The notes under the pieces were generated by a model, which worked only from the letters and a program-made list of their open reading frames with translations, had not been told where the DNA came from and searched no databases. The position numbers were made by a program, and so were the translations under genes. DNA of 64,000 nucleotides, from positions 172,519-236,518 of the forward strand of contig NZ_JACYVH010000002.1 of NCBI RefSeq assembly GCF_014842255.1, in the 5' to 3' direction. Numbering within the stretch: the stretch's first letter is position 1; the number at the start of each line of letters is the position of its first letter. This document shows positions 45,999-54,630 of the stretch, piece after piece. The DNA comes from Frigoribacterium sp. CFBP 13712 (GTDB lineage: Bacteria > Actinomycetota > Actinomycetes > Actinomycetales > Microbacteriaceae).

Positions 45999-46921
45999 CC
46001 CGGCATCGGCTCGACCCGACGTCCGAGACCACGAACGACGTCTACTCGCGCGACCACCGTCCCGTCCTCGCCGTCGACGCCGGAGACACGGTGGTGGTCG
46101 GGTCGCTCGACGCGTCGGGGCACCTCGAACGGCAGACCGTTCCGGGCGAGGCGCGACCGCGGCTCTTCGCCGAGGCGCGGGGGCACGCTCTCACGGGTCC
46201 GATCGCCGTCCGCGGCGCGCGGCCCGGCCAGACGCTCGCCGTGCACATCGACGCCGTGCTGCCCGGCGACTGGGGCTGGACGGTCGCCGGCGGTCGCGAG
46301 ACGCCCGTCACCGCCCGGCTCGGTCTCGCCGACGCGGCTCCGTCGTGGCTGCTCTGGGAGATCGACGCCGACGCGGGCGTCGCGGTCGAGAGCCGGGGCT
46401 GGCAGGTGCCTCTAGCGCCGTTCCTCGGGGTGACCGGCGTCGCACCGGCGGAGCCGGGGGAGCACTCGACGACCCCGCCTCGGGCCGCGGCCGGCGGCAA
46501 CATCGACTGCCGTGAGCTCGTCGCGGGTTCGACGCTCTACCTGCCCGTGCAGGTCGCCGACGCCCTCGTCTACCTCGGCGACGGGCACGCCGCCCAGGGC
46601 GACGGCGAGGTCGGGGGCACGGCGATCGAGTGCCCGATGACGACGGAGGTGCGGCTCGACCTCGTCGACGACCGCCCCGTCCCGTCGATCCACGCCGAGA
46701 CCCCCGCGGGGCGCATCACGTTCGGCTTCGACGCCGATCTCGACGTCGCCACCGGTGATGCCCTCGATGCCATGGTCACGTGGCTGGCGACCCTGCTCGA
46801 CGTCGACCGGGCGACCGCCCTGGCCCTCTCGAGCGCCGTCGTCGACCTGCGGGTGACCCAGGTCGCGAATCAGACGTGGGGAGTTCACGCGCTGCTGCCG
46901 ACCGGAGCCCTCGGCGTCTGA
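45995..46921 (+). CDS. Acetamidase/formamidase family protein
   Basis: 308 aa from GTG 45995 (GTGA overlap with gntR). FmdA_AmdA family: VLAVDAGDTVVVGSLDASG, TGPIAVRGARPGQTL, GGNIDCRELVAGSTLYLPV and LGDGHAAQGDGEVGGTAIECP, the last being the metal-site region. Family members hydrolyse short amides to ammonia and an acid. Together with the GGT-like enzyme it suggests the imported compound carries both gamma-glutamyl and amide bonds, or releases an amide. The frame upstream to 45464 is shadow. Confidence 0.92.
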   Translation: MTRHRLDPTSETTNDVYSRDHRPVLAVDAGDTVVVGSLDASGHLERQTVPGEARPRLFAEARGHALTGPIAVRGARPGQTLAVHIDAVLPGDWGWTVAGGRETPVTARLGLADAAPSWLLWEIDADAGVAVESRGWQVPLAPFLGVTGVAPAEPGEHSTTPPRAAAGGNIDCRELVAGSTLYLPVQVADALVYLGDGHAAQGDGEVGGTAIECPMTTEVRLDLVDDRPVPSIHAETPAGRITFGFDADLDVATGDALDAMVTWLATLLDVDRATALALSSAVVDLRVTQVANQTWGVHALLPTGALGV

Positions 46922-46942
46922 CCTCAGCGCCCCCGGGTCGGT

Positions 46943-47821
46943 TCAGCTCAGGATGTCCTTCGTGGTGAACCTGCCGAAGGCCAGGGCGCCGAAGACGAGG
47001 ATGTAGCCGCCCTGCAGCAGGGCGTTGTCGGCGAAGTTCGCCCACGACACCGGGTCGCGCAGGAGGTCCGCGAAGCCCAGCCAGTAGTGCGTGAACAGCC
47101 ACGGGTCGAGGAAGTCCAGCTGCGGCAGCGCGTCGACGATCTGCGCCACCGTCGAGAGCACGATGGTGGCGGCCATGGCACCCACCGGCACGCTGGTGAG
47201 CGTCGAGATGAAGAGCCCGACGGCGCTCAGCCCGAGCAGCGAGAGGGTGACGTACAGCGCCATCATCAGCATCCGCAGCGCGTAGTCGCCGTAGCCGATC
47301 GTCTGGCCCGAGAGCAGGGTCACCGGTCCGACCGGGAACAGCGCGGCGCCCGCGATGGCCCCGAACACCACGAGCACGAGGGTGCCGGCCAGGCAGAAGA
47401 GCGCGGCTCCGGCGAACTTGACGAGCAGGAGGCGCACCCGGCCCACCGGCGAGACCAGCAGGTACCGCAGGGTGCCGAGACCCGCCTCGCCCGCGATCGT
47501 GTCGCCCGCGACGACGCCGACGGTCAGGGGGAGGAACAGCGGGATCGCCACGGTCAGGGCGGTCAACGACACGAAGAGGCCGTTGCGCGTGATGTCGCCG
47601 AGGAACGCCGGGCCTCCGGAGGAGCCGCCGGACGCGTCGTCGGTCGTCACCCGCACGGCGATCGCCAGGAGGACGGGGATGAGCGCCAGGGCGCCGAGCA
47701 GGGCGATCGTCCGCACCCGTCCGAAGAGCACGACGACCTCGCTGCGGAGCAGGGACAGCCCCGTCCCGCGGCGGCGGAGGCCGTCCGCCGGCGGGGCGGG
47801 CACGGGTTCAGCCGGCGACAT
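46943..47821 (-). CDS. ABC-2 type transporter permease
   Basis: 292 aa, about six hydrophobic segments. ABC-2 landmarks: GLSLLRSEVVVLFGRVRTIAL at the N-terminus, GDTIAGEAGLGTLRYLLVSPVGRVRLLLVKF near residue 115. Overlaps the ATPase gene by 14 nt. Export or lipid-handling role; substrate unknown. The LolA-like gene upstream hints at envelope lipid or lipoprotein transport. Confidence 0.9.
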   Translation of the reverse strand: MSPAEPVPAPPADGLRRRGTGLSLLRSEVVVLFGRVRTIALLGALALIPVLLAIAVRVTTDDASGGSSGGPAFLGDITRNGLFVSLTALTVAIPLFLPLTVGVVAGDTIAGEAGLGTLRYLLVSPVGRVRLLLVKFAGAALFCLAGTLVLVVFGAIAGAALFPVGPVTLLSGQTIGYGDYALRMLMMALYVTLSLLGLSAVGLFISTLTSVPVGAMAATIVLSTVAQIVDALPQLDFLDPWLFTHYWLGFADLLRDPVSWANFADNALLQGGYILVFGALAFGRFTTKDILS

Positions 47822-48806
47822 CGAAGCCCTCCCCGGTCAGATCGACGAAGCGCTCCTCCAGGCTGGCGCCCGTGACCTCGAAGCCGCGCACCCGCACGTC
47901 GGCGGCGACGAGCGCTGCCACGACGGCCTCCGGCGACGGCCCGTCGCCGACGAGGTCGGCCTCGATCAGCTCGGCGGCCGTCGACTCGGGCCGATCGGTC
48001 GGCCGCACCCGCGCCTCCGGGGCGAGTCCGAGTCGACGGAGCACGACGCGCGCATCGTCGGGATCGGGGGTGAGCAGCCTCACCCGGTGCGTGCCGAGCG
48101 CGCGGAGATCGTCGAGGGTGCCCTGGGTGAGCAGCCGACCCGCGCTCATGACCCCGATGTGGGTGCACATCTGCTCGACCTCGGCCAGCAGGTGGCTCGA
48201 CACGAAGACGGTCGTCCCCTCGTCGGCCAGCGAGCGGATCAGGGTGCGGACCTCGCGGGTGCCCTGCGGGTCGAGCCCGTTGCTCGGCTCGTCGAGCACC
48301 AGCAGATCACGGGGCATGAGCAGGGCGTTGGCGATGCCGAGGCGCTGCTTCATGCCGAGCGAGTACGCGTGCGCCTTCTTCGACGCGGCGTGCCCGAGGC
48401 CCACCCGATCGAGCGCTGCGTCGACCCGGGCGGTGCGGGTCGCCGCGGGCGCCGTGCGGTCGGCCGAGTCGAGCCGGTGCAGGTTCGCCCGCCCCGAGAG
48501 GAACGGATAGAAGGCCGGTCCCTCGACCAGGGCGCCCACCCGGGGCAGCACGTCGCGGGCACGGTCGGGCATCGCACCGCCGAGCACCCTGATGTCGCCG
48601 CTCGTCGCCGACGTCAGCCCGAGGAGCATCCGGATCGTGCTGGTCTTGCCCGAGCCGTTCGGCCCCAGGAAACCGTAGACGCTGCCCGCCGGCACGGCGA
48701 GATCGACGTCGGCGACGGCCTGCTGCCGACCGAACGACTTCGTCAGCGACGACGTCTCGATGGCCAGCGGCGCCGCCGATGCGGCCGGTGGGGGTGCGGG
48801 GGTCAC
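47808..48806 (-). CDS. ABC transporter ATP-binding protein
   Basis: 332 aa from GTG 48806; upstream in-frame residues overlap the LolA-like gene and are not conserved. Walker A GPNGSGKTS near residue 50, signature YSLGMKQRLGIA, Walker B LLVLDEPSNGLD, switch His in FVSSHLL. DrrA/CcmA-type with a C-terminal regulatory extension. Partner of the ABC-2 permease; second gene of a three-gene operon. Confidence 0.92.
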   Translation of the reverse strand: MTPAPPPAASAAPLAIETSSLTKSFGRQQAVADVDLAVPAGSVYGFLGPNGSGKTSTIRMLLGLTSATSGDIRVLGGAMPDRARDVLPRVGALVEGPAFYPFLSGRANLHRLDSADRTAPAATRTARVDAALDRVGLGHAASKKAHAYSLGMKQRLGIANALLMPRDLLVLDEPSNGLDPQGTREVRTLIRSLADEGTTVFVSSHLLAEVEQMCTHIGVMSAGRLLTQGTLDDLRALGTHRVRLLTPDPDDARVVLRRLGLAPEARVRPTDRPESTAAELIEADLVGDGPSPEAVVAALVAADVRVRGFEVTGASLEERFVDLTGEGFDVAG

Positions 48807-48816
48807 GCGAGCGGCG

Positions 48817-49938
48817 TCACTCGGCGGGTGCCGACGCGACCGCCGCCCGCAGGGTCTCGGCGTCGACGGCGCCCACGAAGACGCGCCCGTCATCGCCGAG
48901 GTAGATCGAGACGAGGGAGGTCTGCAGCACCCGGCCGCCGTCGACCCGGGTCATCACCTGGTCGAGCAGGGCCGACCGGTCGCCCTGGTCGCCGCCCGAG
49001 GCCGATCCGTCGGCGGGGGCGGACCCGGCGACCGACGTCGCGCCGTCGAGACCCACCACGGTCGACCAGCCCGAGCCGATCACCACGGGCTCGGCGTGCT
49101 CGCCGCCGTGCGCCTCCCGGCCCTCGGCGGGCGCGGCGACCTCGGTCACGGTCGCGTCTGCCGGGGGAGTGAACTCGAAGACCGAGGAGGCGGGGGTCTC
49201 GAACGACACGGAGGTCAGGGCCACCGAGATGGCCGGGTCGTCCTGCCCCCGCGCGTCGACGGTCACGGCCAGCGGCACACCCGTCTCGGCGTCGACGGTG
49301 AGGGTCGCCCGGGCGACGAGCGTGTCGGCGTCGTCGGGGGTCAGGACGACCCGGTACGCGTCGCGACCGGCGACGGACACGTCGTCGGAGCTGGTGACCG
49401 TCGTGGTGTCGCCCACGGCGTCGAGGACGGCGTCGGCGAGCTCGGACGGTGTCTGCGGCACGGCCGTGCCGTCGGCCAGGGTGTCGGGCAGGTCGCGGGA
49501 CGACGCGTCGGGCAGCGTGGTGTGCGTGGCGTCTTTCGAGGTCGAGTCGTACGACCACAGGTCGCGGCCATCCCGGATGACGTCGCGCTCGGAGAGGTCG
49601 TCGACCACCTGCACGCGCTGTCGCGCCTCACCGTCGACGAAGACCTGGGCGGTGTGGCTGCCGGTCAGCATCTCGAGCGCATCCGAGGTCGACTCGCCGG
49701 TCGACGAGCCGCCCTGCAGGGACGAGGGGATGTCGGGCAGCCCGAGGTCGGACGTCTGCTCGACCGTGCCCGAGAAGGCCACGCCCGAGCTGCCCGCCGC
49801 GAGTGCCAGCACCTGCTGAGGGGTCTTGTCGGGCAGATCGACGTCGGCGCTGGCCGCCATCGAAGGGACGACGATGCCGGCGGCGATGACGGCCACGGGG
49901 ATCGCGGCGGCGGGGATCCAGCGTGCTGACTTCTTCAT
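48817..49938 (-). CDS. LolA-like secreted/lipid-binding protein
   Basis: 373 aa. Signal peptide (KKSARWIPAAAIPVAVIAAG... SMAASADV) without lipobox. The mature part is beta-strand rich, with VAFSGTVEQTSDLGLP, YDSTSKDATHTTLP and VFEFTPPADATVTEV, the pattern of LolA/LppX-fold proteins of actinobacteria (also described as DUF2092-like). It probably carries a hydrophobic ligand at the outer face of the membrane for the ABC pair encoded 10 nt downstream. Ligand unknown. Confidence 0.8.
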   Translation of the reverse strand: MKKSARWIPAAAIPVAVIAAGIVVPSMAASADVDLPDKTPQQVLALAAGSSGVAFSGTVEQTSDLGLPDIPSSLQGGSSTGESTSDALEMLTGSHTAQVFVDGEARQRVQVVDDLSERDVIRDGRDLWSYDSTSKDATHTTLPDASSRDLPDTLADGTAVPQTPSELADAVLDAVGDTTTVTSSDDVSVAGRDAYRVVLTPDDADTLVARATLTVDAETGVPLAVTVDARGQDDPAISVALTSVSFETPASSVFEFTPPADATVTEVAAPAEGREAHGGEHAEPVVIGSGWSTVVGLDGATSVAGSAPADGSASGGDQGDRSALLDQVMTRVDGGRVLQTSLVSIYLGDDGRVFVGAVDAETLRAAVASAPAE

Positions 49939-50141
49939 GACGATCGGGCCTCTCGCATCGGACCGCGGGCGGGTCGACGACTGGGCGGCAGGCTACGCGT
50001 GAACCCTGGAGATGACTGGCAGACGCGACACCGGTGGTTCGACGTCGAGACAGGCCATCCGGGGACGAGGCCGAGGCGGGCGTCGACGGTCGTGCCGACG
50101 TCCGGCTCGCCCGCTGCCGACACCGGTGTCGCCCAACTCCC

Positions 50142-50453
50142 TTACAGCTCGACGACCTCGAACTCGAGCAGGTCGGCACCGGTCGCGACGGGACCCCGCG
50201 GGGCGTCGCCCGACCCCTCGGGGCGAGCGTGCGCGGCCTTGGCGCCGTTCGCCGCCCAGGCCAGGAAGTCGTCTTCGCTGCGCCAGGTGGTCACGACGAA
50301 GTAGCGGTCGTCGCCCTTGACCGGGCGCAGCAGCTGGAAGCCCTCGAAGCCCTCGGCGCCGTCGACCGAGTGCTTGCGCGCGGCGAAACGCGACTCGAGC
50401 TCGGAGCCGGACCCCTCGGGGACGTGGATGGCGTTGATCTTGACGACGGACAT
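50142..50453 (-). CDS. MhuD-like heme-degrading monooxygenase
   Basis: 103 aa, antibiotic-biosynthesis-monooxygenase (ABM) fold. The sequence follows mycobacterial MhuD closely: VVKINAI start, RFAARKHSV, GFQLLRPVKG, RYFVVTTW, AWAANGAKAAHA and PVATGADLLEFEVVEL. The residues important in MhuD are conserved at identical positions: N7, R22, F23, W66 and the heme ligand H75. MhuD opens heme without releasing CO and frees iron. It is therefore a probable heme oxygenase for iron recovery. No heme importer lies in the window. Confidence 0.87.
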   Translation of the reverse strand: MSVVKINAIHVPEGSGSELESRFAARKHSVDGAEGFEGFQLLRPVKGDDRYFVVTTWRSEDDFLAWAANGAKAAHARPEGSGDAPRGPVATGADLLEFEVVEL

Positions 50454-50514
50454 GACTGCTCGCTTTCGTGGGGGATGGGTCGGGGATGAGGGCGGGACGG
50501 CCGGAGGCGCCGCC

Positions 50515-50997
50515 TCAGGCGGTCTTCATCACAGTGGCGGTGAAGCCCTGCACGCGGTCGCTCAGCCCGGCGGCGCGACGCTCGATCTGCTCGGGCGGGT
50601 TCAGGTGCGGCGGTGCGATGCGGATGAGCAGCGAGCAGGCGAGGTCCTCGCAGATGTAGGTGCCGAGCGTGCTGCCGTTCAGGCCCGCCTCGCCGGCCTT
50701 CGGAGCGGTGAAGAGCCGCACCTGCGTCGCCGGCTGCGGCGAGTGGCAGAGCGAGCACATCGCGGCGATGCCGGGGCGCAGCGACGAGGTCGACGAACGG
50801 ACGACGAGCCCGACGGGGCGGTCGGCCATCCAGTGGACGATGTAGCCGCGGTGATGGGCCTGCGGGTCGCGCCACCCCAGGAACTCCCGTTCGGACCACA
50901 GCATCTCGTGCAGCCCCGGGATCGGCAGGCGGTCCAGGTCGCCGGGCTGGGCGTTGACGAACGACTCGCGGATGTCGGACTCGGTCAGCGGCTTCAT
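50515..50997 (-). CDS. FBP_C / FusB-like zinc-finger protein
   Basis: 160 aa from ATG 50997 (GAGGAG upstream). N-terminal helical part, then a treble-clef zinc finger: CSLCHSP near residue 80 and YICEDLACSLLIR near residue 115 supply four Cys. The family includes FusB/FusC, which bind EF-G and rescue it from fusidic acid, and the C-terminal domain of so-called fibronectin-binding proteins. A role at the ribosome is therefore likely. It lies 61 nt upstream of the MhuD-like gene on the same strand. Confidence 0.78.
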   Translation of the reverse strand: MKPLTESDIRESFVNAQPGDLDRLPIPGLHEMLWSEREFLGWRDPQAHHRGYIVHWMADRPVGLVVRSSTSSLRPGIAAMCSLCHSPQPATQVRLFTAPKAGEAGLNGSTLGTYICEDLACSLLIRIAPPHLNPPEQIERRAAGLSDRVQGFTATVMKTA

Positions 50998-51087
50998 GGT
51001 CTCCTCAGTGCCTGGGTGCCTCGGTCCCGCCACCCTACGCGGCGCCCCCGACACCGCCGTGACACGGGCCACGCGGTCGCACGGTCG

Positions 51088-51102
51088 TAGCCTGGGGCCA
51101 TG
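51088..51102 (+). promoter_or_regulatory. -10 box and leaderless ATG of the methyltransferase gene
   Basis: TAGCCT at 51088-51093, 6 nt, ATG 51100. Confidence 0.65.
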
Positions 51103-52011
51103 ACCGAGGCCGAGGCGATGCGCCTGCTGGTGGCGCGCCTCCGGGACGCCGGCTGCGTCTTCGCCGAGGAGGAGGCGGCGCTGCTGACCGAGGCGGCCGC
51201 CGACCCTGCCGACCGAGCCGACCCCGCCGACCCCGCCGACCGTGCCGACCCCGCCGACCGAGCCCGCCCGGTCGACCCCGGCACCCTCGAGGGGCTCGTG
51301 CGCCGACGCGTCGCCGGCGAACCCCTCGAACAGGTCGTCGGTTGGGCCGAGTTCGACGGCCTGCGGCTCGCCGTCGCGCCCGGTGTCTTCGTGCCCCGCC
51401 GGCGGACGACCGCGCTGGCCCGCCGGGCGTCGGCCCTGGTGCCCCGGGGGCGACCGGCCGTCGCGCTCGACCTCTGCTGCGGGGTGGGGGCCGTGGCCGC
51501 CGTCCTCCTGCGCGACCATCCCGGTCTCTCGCTCGTCGCGTCCGACCTCGATCCGGTGGCCGTCGGATGCGCCCGCGCGAACCTCCCGCCGGGCTGCGAC
51601 GTGGTCGTCGGCGATCTCTTCGACGCCGTGCCCGCCCGGCTCCGAGGTGCCGTCGACGTCCTGACGGCCAATGCGCCGTACGTGCCGACCGGAGCGCTCC
51701 CGACCCTGCCGCCCGAGGCGCGCCTCCACGAGCGGGTCACCGCACTCGACGGCGGACGCGACGGTCTCGATCTGCACCGCCGGATCGCCCAGGAGGCGCG
51801 GGTCTGGCTCCGCCCCGCGGGGTCGCTGCTGATCGAGACGAGCGCGGCTCAGGCCGCCGCCGCCGTGGACCTCCTGACCGCAGGCGGTCTCGACGCGCAC
51901 AGCGAGTACGACGTCGAGCACGAGACGACGGTCGTCGTGGGCGTGCGACCGCAGTCGGATGCCGCCGGCGGTCGGACGATGCCGTCAGCGGGTCAGATGT
52001 CGACCGGGTAG
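51100..52011 (+). CDS. PrmC/HemK-like protein N5-glutamine methyltransferase
   Basis: 303 aa. N-terminal helical domain and a Rossmann methyltransferase with ALDLCCGVGAVAAVL (motif I, SAM), LVASDLDPVAVGCARAN (acidic loop) and TANAPYVP, where PrmC has NPPY. The NAPY form is a variant, so substrate may differ from release factors. Residues ~34-54 are a DPADRA-type repeat encoded by tandem 9/15-bp DNA repeats (51202-51262). The last 19 nt overlap the convergent lipoprotein gene. Confidence 0.82.
   Translation: MTEAEAMRLLVARLRDAGCVFAEEEAALLTEAAADPADRADPADPADRADPADRARPVDPGTLEGLVRRRVAGEPLEQVVGWAEFDGLRLAVAPGVFVPRRRTTALARRASALVPRGRPAVALDLCCGVGAVAAVLLRDHPGLSLVASDLDPVAVGCARANLPPGCDVVVGDLFDAVPARLRGAVDVLTANAPYVPTGALPTLPPEARLHERVTALDGGRDGLDLHRRIAQEARVWLRPAGSLLIETSAAQAAAAVDLLTAGGLDAHSEYDVEHETTVVVGVRPQSDAAGGRTMPSAGQMSTG
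51202..51262. repeat. In-frame tandem repeat in the methyltransferase gene
   Basis: Repeats of GACCCCGCCGACCGTGCC-like units encode Asp-Pro-Ala-Asp-Arg-Ala. Lies in the linker between the two domains. Confidence 0.7.
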
Positions 52012-52424
52012 ACGCCCTCGACGACGGGGGACTCCGGGGTGCCCGACACCTCGCAGCTGAAGGCGGCCTCGATGCGCCCGTCGGCGGTGTGGCCGTAGCG
52101 CACCTCGACGACCGCGCCGGTGGCCGAGTCGCGGACGTCGTCGTCCTCGTAGCTCCACACGTCGTCGAGGAACGGGACGTCGGGGTACTCGGCCGCGACG
52201 GCGTCGACGCAGGCGTCCCAGGCCGGCGGGGCCTCTCGCGTCGGCGCCGTGGCCGGGGCGGGGGGAGTGGTCGTCGGGATCGGCGTGCTCGACGCGTCGG
52301 CCCCCGTCGTGGCGAGCCCGGAGGTCTCGGCGGCGCCGGGCTCGGACGTCGGGGTGGCGCACCCGGCGAGGGCGAGGACGAGAGCGATGCTGCTGACGAG
52401 CAGGGGGGCGGCCATACGGGGCAC
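51993..52424 (-). CDS. Small secreted lipoprotein, hypothetical
   Basis: 143 aa from GTG 52424 (MAAPLLV nine nt inside is an alternative). Lipobox LALAGC (Cys22), Thr/Pro/Ala linker to about residue 65, then a ~75-residue domain with Cys in AWDACVDAVAAEYP and FSCEVSGTPE, probably disulfide-linked. No family recognised; resembles small actinobacterial lipoproteins. Confidence 0.75.
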   Translation of the reverse strand: MPRMAAPLLVSSIALVLALAGCATPTSEPGAAETSGLATTGADASSTPIPTTTPPAPATAPTREAPPAWDACVDAVAAEYPDVPFLDDVWSYEDDDVRDSATGAVVEVRYGHTADGRIEAAFSCEVSGTPESPVVEGVYPVDI

Positions 52425-52525
52425 GAGCGCTCCTCGAGGGATGACGGGCCGCCACGGTGGCAGGCTTCGAGGGTCAGGATACCGTCACGGAGTCGTTACG
52501 GAGGTTCTTCGGGCAAGGTGGACCG

Positions 52526-52975
52526 ATGACCGCTTCAGAGAACCGTGAACCGACCGCACTCGAGCAGGCCATCGCCAAGGGCCAGGCGGGCGAGGGCGAC
52601 ATGAACTCCGTGCTCGCCGAGTTCGTGAACGCCGAGATCGTCGTCCCCACCGCCGTCCAGGCGGAGGAGTCGCTGAACGAGCTGCAGCCCGTGCTCTTCG
52701 ATCGCGAGGGCACGCCCATGCTCGCCGCCTTCACGCACGCCGACATGATCGGCGACCAGGTGAGAGAGGTGGCGGCGCACTCCGCGACGATCCACGCCGC
52801 CGAGCTCGTCCAGGCCATCCCGCCGCAGACGGGACTGGTCGTGAACCCCGGCAACCCCGAGGGCTTCGAGATGCTGCCCGAGGGCGTCGCGCAGCTCGCC
52901 GACGACGTCCGCGAGCTCGTGGCCGCGCACCAGGCCGACGAGACCGCGGCGACCGATCGGCCCGCCGGCGCCTGA
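52526..52975 (+). CDS. SseB family protein
   Basis: 149 aa from ATG 52526. SseB_N domain: TALEQAIAKGQAGEGDMNSVLAEFVNAEIVVPT, PVLFDREGTPMLAAFTHADMI and GLVVNPGNPEGFEMLPEGVAQL. Cytoplasmic. SseB was named for serine sensitivity in E. coli; the biochemical role is unclear. It lies just before the glycine cleavage operon, which links to serine/glycine metabolism, but a promoter separates them. Confidence 0.85.
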   Translation: MTASENREPTALEQAIAKGQAGEGDMNSVLAEFVNAEIVVPTAVQAEESLNELQPVLFDREGTPMLAAFTHADMIGDQVREVAAHSATIHAAELVQAIPPQTGLVVNPGNPEGFEMLPEGVAQLADDVRELVAAHQADETAATDRPAGA

Positions 52976-53014
52976 GCGTCTCGACCCCGAAACCTGCTCG
53001 TCACACGCCGGCTG

Positions 53015-53020
53015 TAGGCT
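53015..53020 (+). promoter_or_regulatory. -10 box for the gcv transcript
   Basis: TAGGCT about 35-40 nt before the first aptamer, well placed to start the riboswitch leader. No clear -35 element. Confidence 0.5.
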
Positions 53021-53053
53021 GAGCGCCACAACCGAACATCGGGCCACGAACAC

Positions 53054-53248
53054 GTCGCGGGAGAGCCCCGGTGCGCATCACATGCGCCGACCGGGCACCG
53101 AAGGAGCAAGCTCCCCGCCAATCTCTCAGGTACGCGTACCGCGACGGACTGGCCACTCTGAAAAGCAGGAGCGCCTCTCGGCGACTCCTCGCCCACGGTG
53201 AAAGTCGACCCGCGTCGGCGAAGCTCTCAGGCCCATGACAGAGGGGGA
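53054..53248 (+). promoter_or_regulatory. Tandem glycine riboswitch
   Basis: Two glycine aptamers in series. The first has CGCGGGAGAGCCCCGG, GGGCACCGAAGGAGCAA and CCGCCAATCTCTCAGGTA to the closing strand near 53150. The second has CTCTGAAAAGCAGGAG, CCCACGGTGAAAGTC and GGCGAAGCTCTCAGGCCC and closes near 53245. The short linker is characteristic of tandem forms. It lies in the leader of gcvT; glycine binding normally turns on the cleavage operon. Motifs are near-consensus, so confidence is high. Confidence 0.93.
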
Positions 53249-53276
53249 GCCCCGCACGACTCCGGTCGGGCGGGGC
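53249..53276 (+). terminator. Hairpin directly after the glycine aptamers (expression platform)
   Basis: GCCCCGC (53249-53255) pairs with 53270-53276, and CGAC (53257-53260) with GTCG (53265-53268). The base touches the end of aptamer 2, as expected for a switching terminator. There is no T-run, so it may work through Rho or another means. Confidence 0.65.
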
Positions 53277-53353
53277 CCACCCCCGTCGTGCAGGCGCTGC
53301 ACGGCATGCTCCCGGTCGAGACAGCTCGAGGCCGGGCCGTCCTCAGGAGTCAG

Positions 53354-54568
53354 ATGTCCGACGCAGCCTCGAACCTGCCCGCCGCCCCGGGCCCCACCGA
53401 CGCCGACCTCGTCGACGCCGAGCTGGCGGACGCCGACCTCGTCGACGCCGACCCGGCCGACGTCGACGACGAGCGCTTCAGCCCGCTCCACGAGATCCAC
53501 GTCGCCGCGGGCGCCTCGTTCACCGACTTCGCCGGGTGGCAGATGCCCGTGCGCTACAGCTCGGATCTCGCCGAGCACCACGCCGTCCGCACCGCGGCGG
53601 GTCTCTTCGACCTCTCGCACATGGCCGAGATCGCCGTGGTCGGACACGACGCCGGCGTGTTCCTCGACCAGGCGCTGGCGGGCACCCTCTCGACGATCGC
53701 CGTCGGTCGGGCCAAGTACTCGCTGCTCCTCGCCGACGACGGCGGGATCGTCGACGATCTCGTCGTCTACCGGCTCGACGAGCACGACTACCTCGTCGTG
53801 GCCAACGCGGGCAACCGGGAGGCCGCGTTCGGCGCGCTCGCGACCCGCGCCTCCGGCTTCGACGTAACGGTCGACGACGAGAGCGACGACACCGCTCTCG
53901 TCGCGATCCAGGGTCCCGAGGCGGAGGGCGTCCTCGACGCGCTCATCAGCGGCGACCGTCTCCAGCCCGACGCGCCGCTCTCGACGCTCCGGTACTACCG
54001 GGTGCTGCAGGGCACCTTCGACGACGCCCCCGTCCTGATCGCCCGCACCGGCTACACCGGCGAAGACGGCTTCGAGCTCTACCTCGCGCCCGAGTCCGCC
54101 GCCGACCTCTGGACGGCGCTCGCCGAGGCGGGAGCACCCCGGGGCGTCGTCCCCGCCGGTCTCGCCAGCCGCGACACGCTGCGACTCGAGGCGGGCATGC
54201 CGCTCTACGGCCACGAGCTCGGTCGCGACGTGCGCCCCGCCCAGGCGGGTCTCGGCCGCGTGGTCGACACCTCGAAGGACTTCGTGGGCCGCTCCGGTGT
54301 CGACCCGGCGCCCGGCGCCCGTGTGCTGGTGGGTCTGACCCTGCCGGGTCGTCGCGCGGCCCGCGCAGGCTACCCCGTGGTCACCGACGACGGCACCGTC
54401 GTGGGCGAGATCACGAGCGGCGCGCTCTCGCCGACCCTGGGGCACCCCGTCGCCATGGCCTTCGTCGATCCCGACGTGGTCGACCGCGGCCCGGCCCTCG
54501 CCGTCGACGTGCGGGGGACGCCGATCCCGGCGACCGTCGTGCCCCTGCCGTTCTACAAGCGCTCCTGA
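53354..54568 (+). CDS. gcvT: Aminomethyltransferase, glycine cleavage T protein
   Basis: 404 aa from ATG 53354, AGGAG 4 nt upstream. Takes the aminomethyl group from GcvH, releasing ammonia and making methylene-THF. Core motifs: [39 protein letters not shown] and [13 protein letters not shown]. The first ~45 residues are an Asp/Ala-rich repeat ([16 protein letters not shown]) absent from typical GcvT. Confidence 0.96.
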   Translation: MSDAASNLPAAPGPTDADLVDAELADADLVDADPADVDDERFSPLHEIHVAAGASFTDFAGWQMPVRYSSDLAEHHAVRTAAGLFDLSHMAEIAVVGHDAGVFLDQALAGTLSTIAVGRAKYSLLLADDGGIVDDLVVYRLDEHDYLVVANAGNREAAFGALATRASGFDVTVDDESDDTALVAIQGPEAEGVLDALISGDRLQPDAPLSTLRYYRVLQGTFDDAPVLIARTGYTGEDGFELYLAPESAADLWTALAEAGAPRGVVPAGLASRDTLRLEAGMPLYGHELGRDVRPAQAGLGRVVDTSKDFVGRSGVDPAPGARVLVGLTLPGRRAARAGYPVVTDDGTVVGEITSGALSPTLGHPVAMAFVDPDVVDRGPALAVDVRGTPIPATVVPLPFYKRS

Positions 54569-54630
54569 CCCTTTCGCGGGCCGACGGCCCGCGCGCCCCG
54601 CACCTCATCCCCCTCTCGAAAGGCCTCGGC

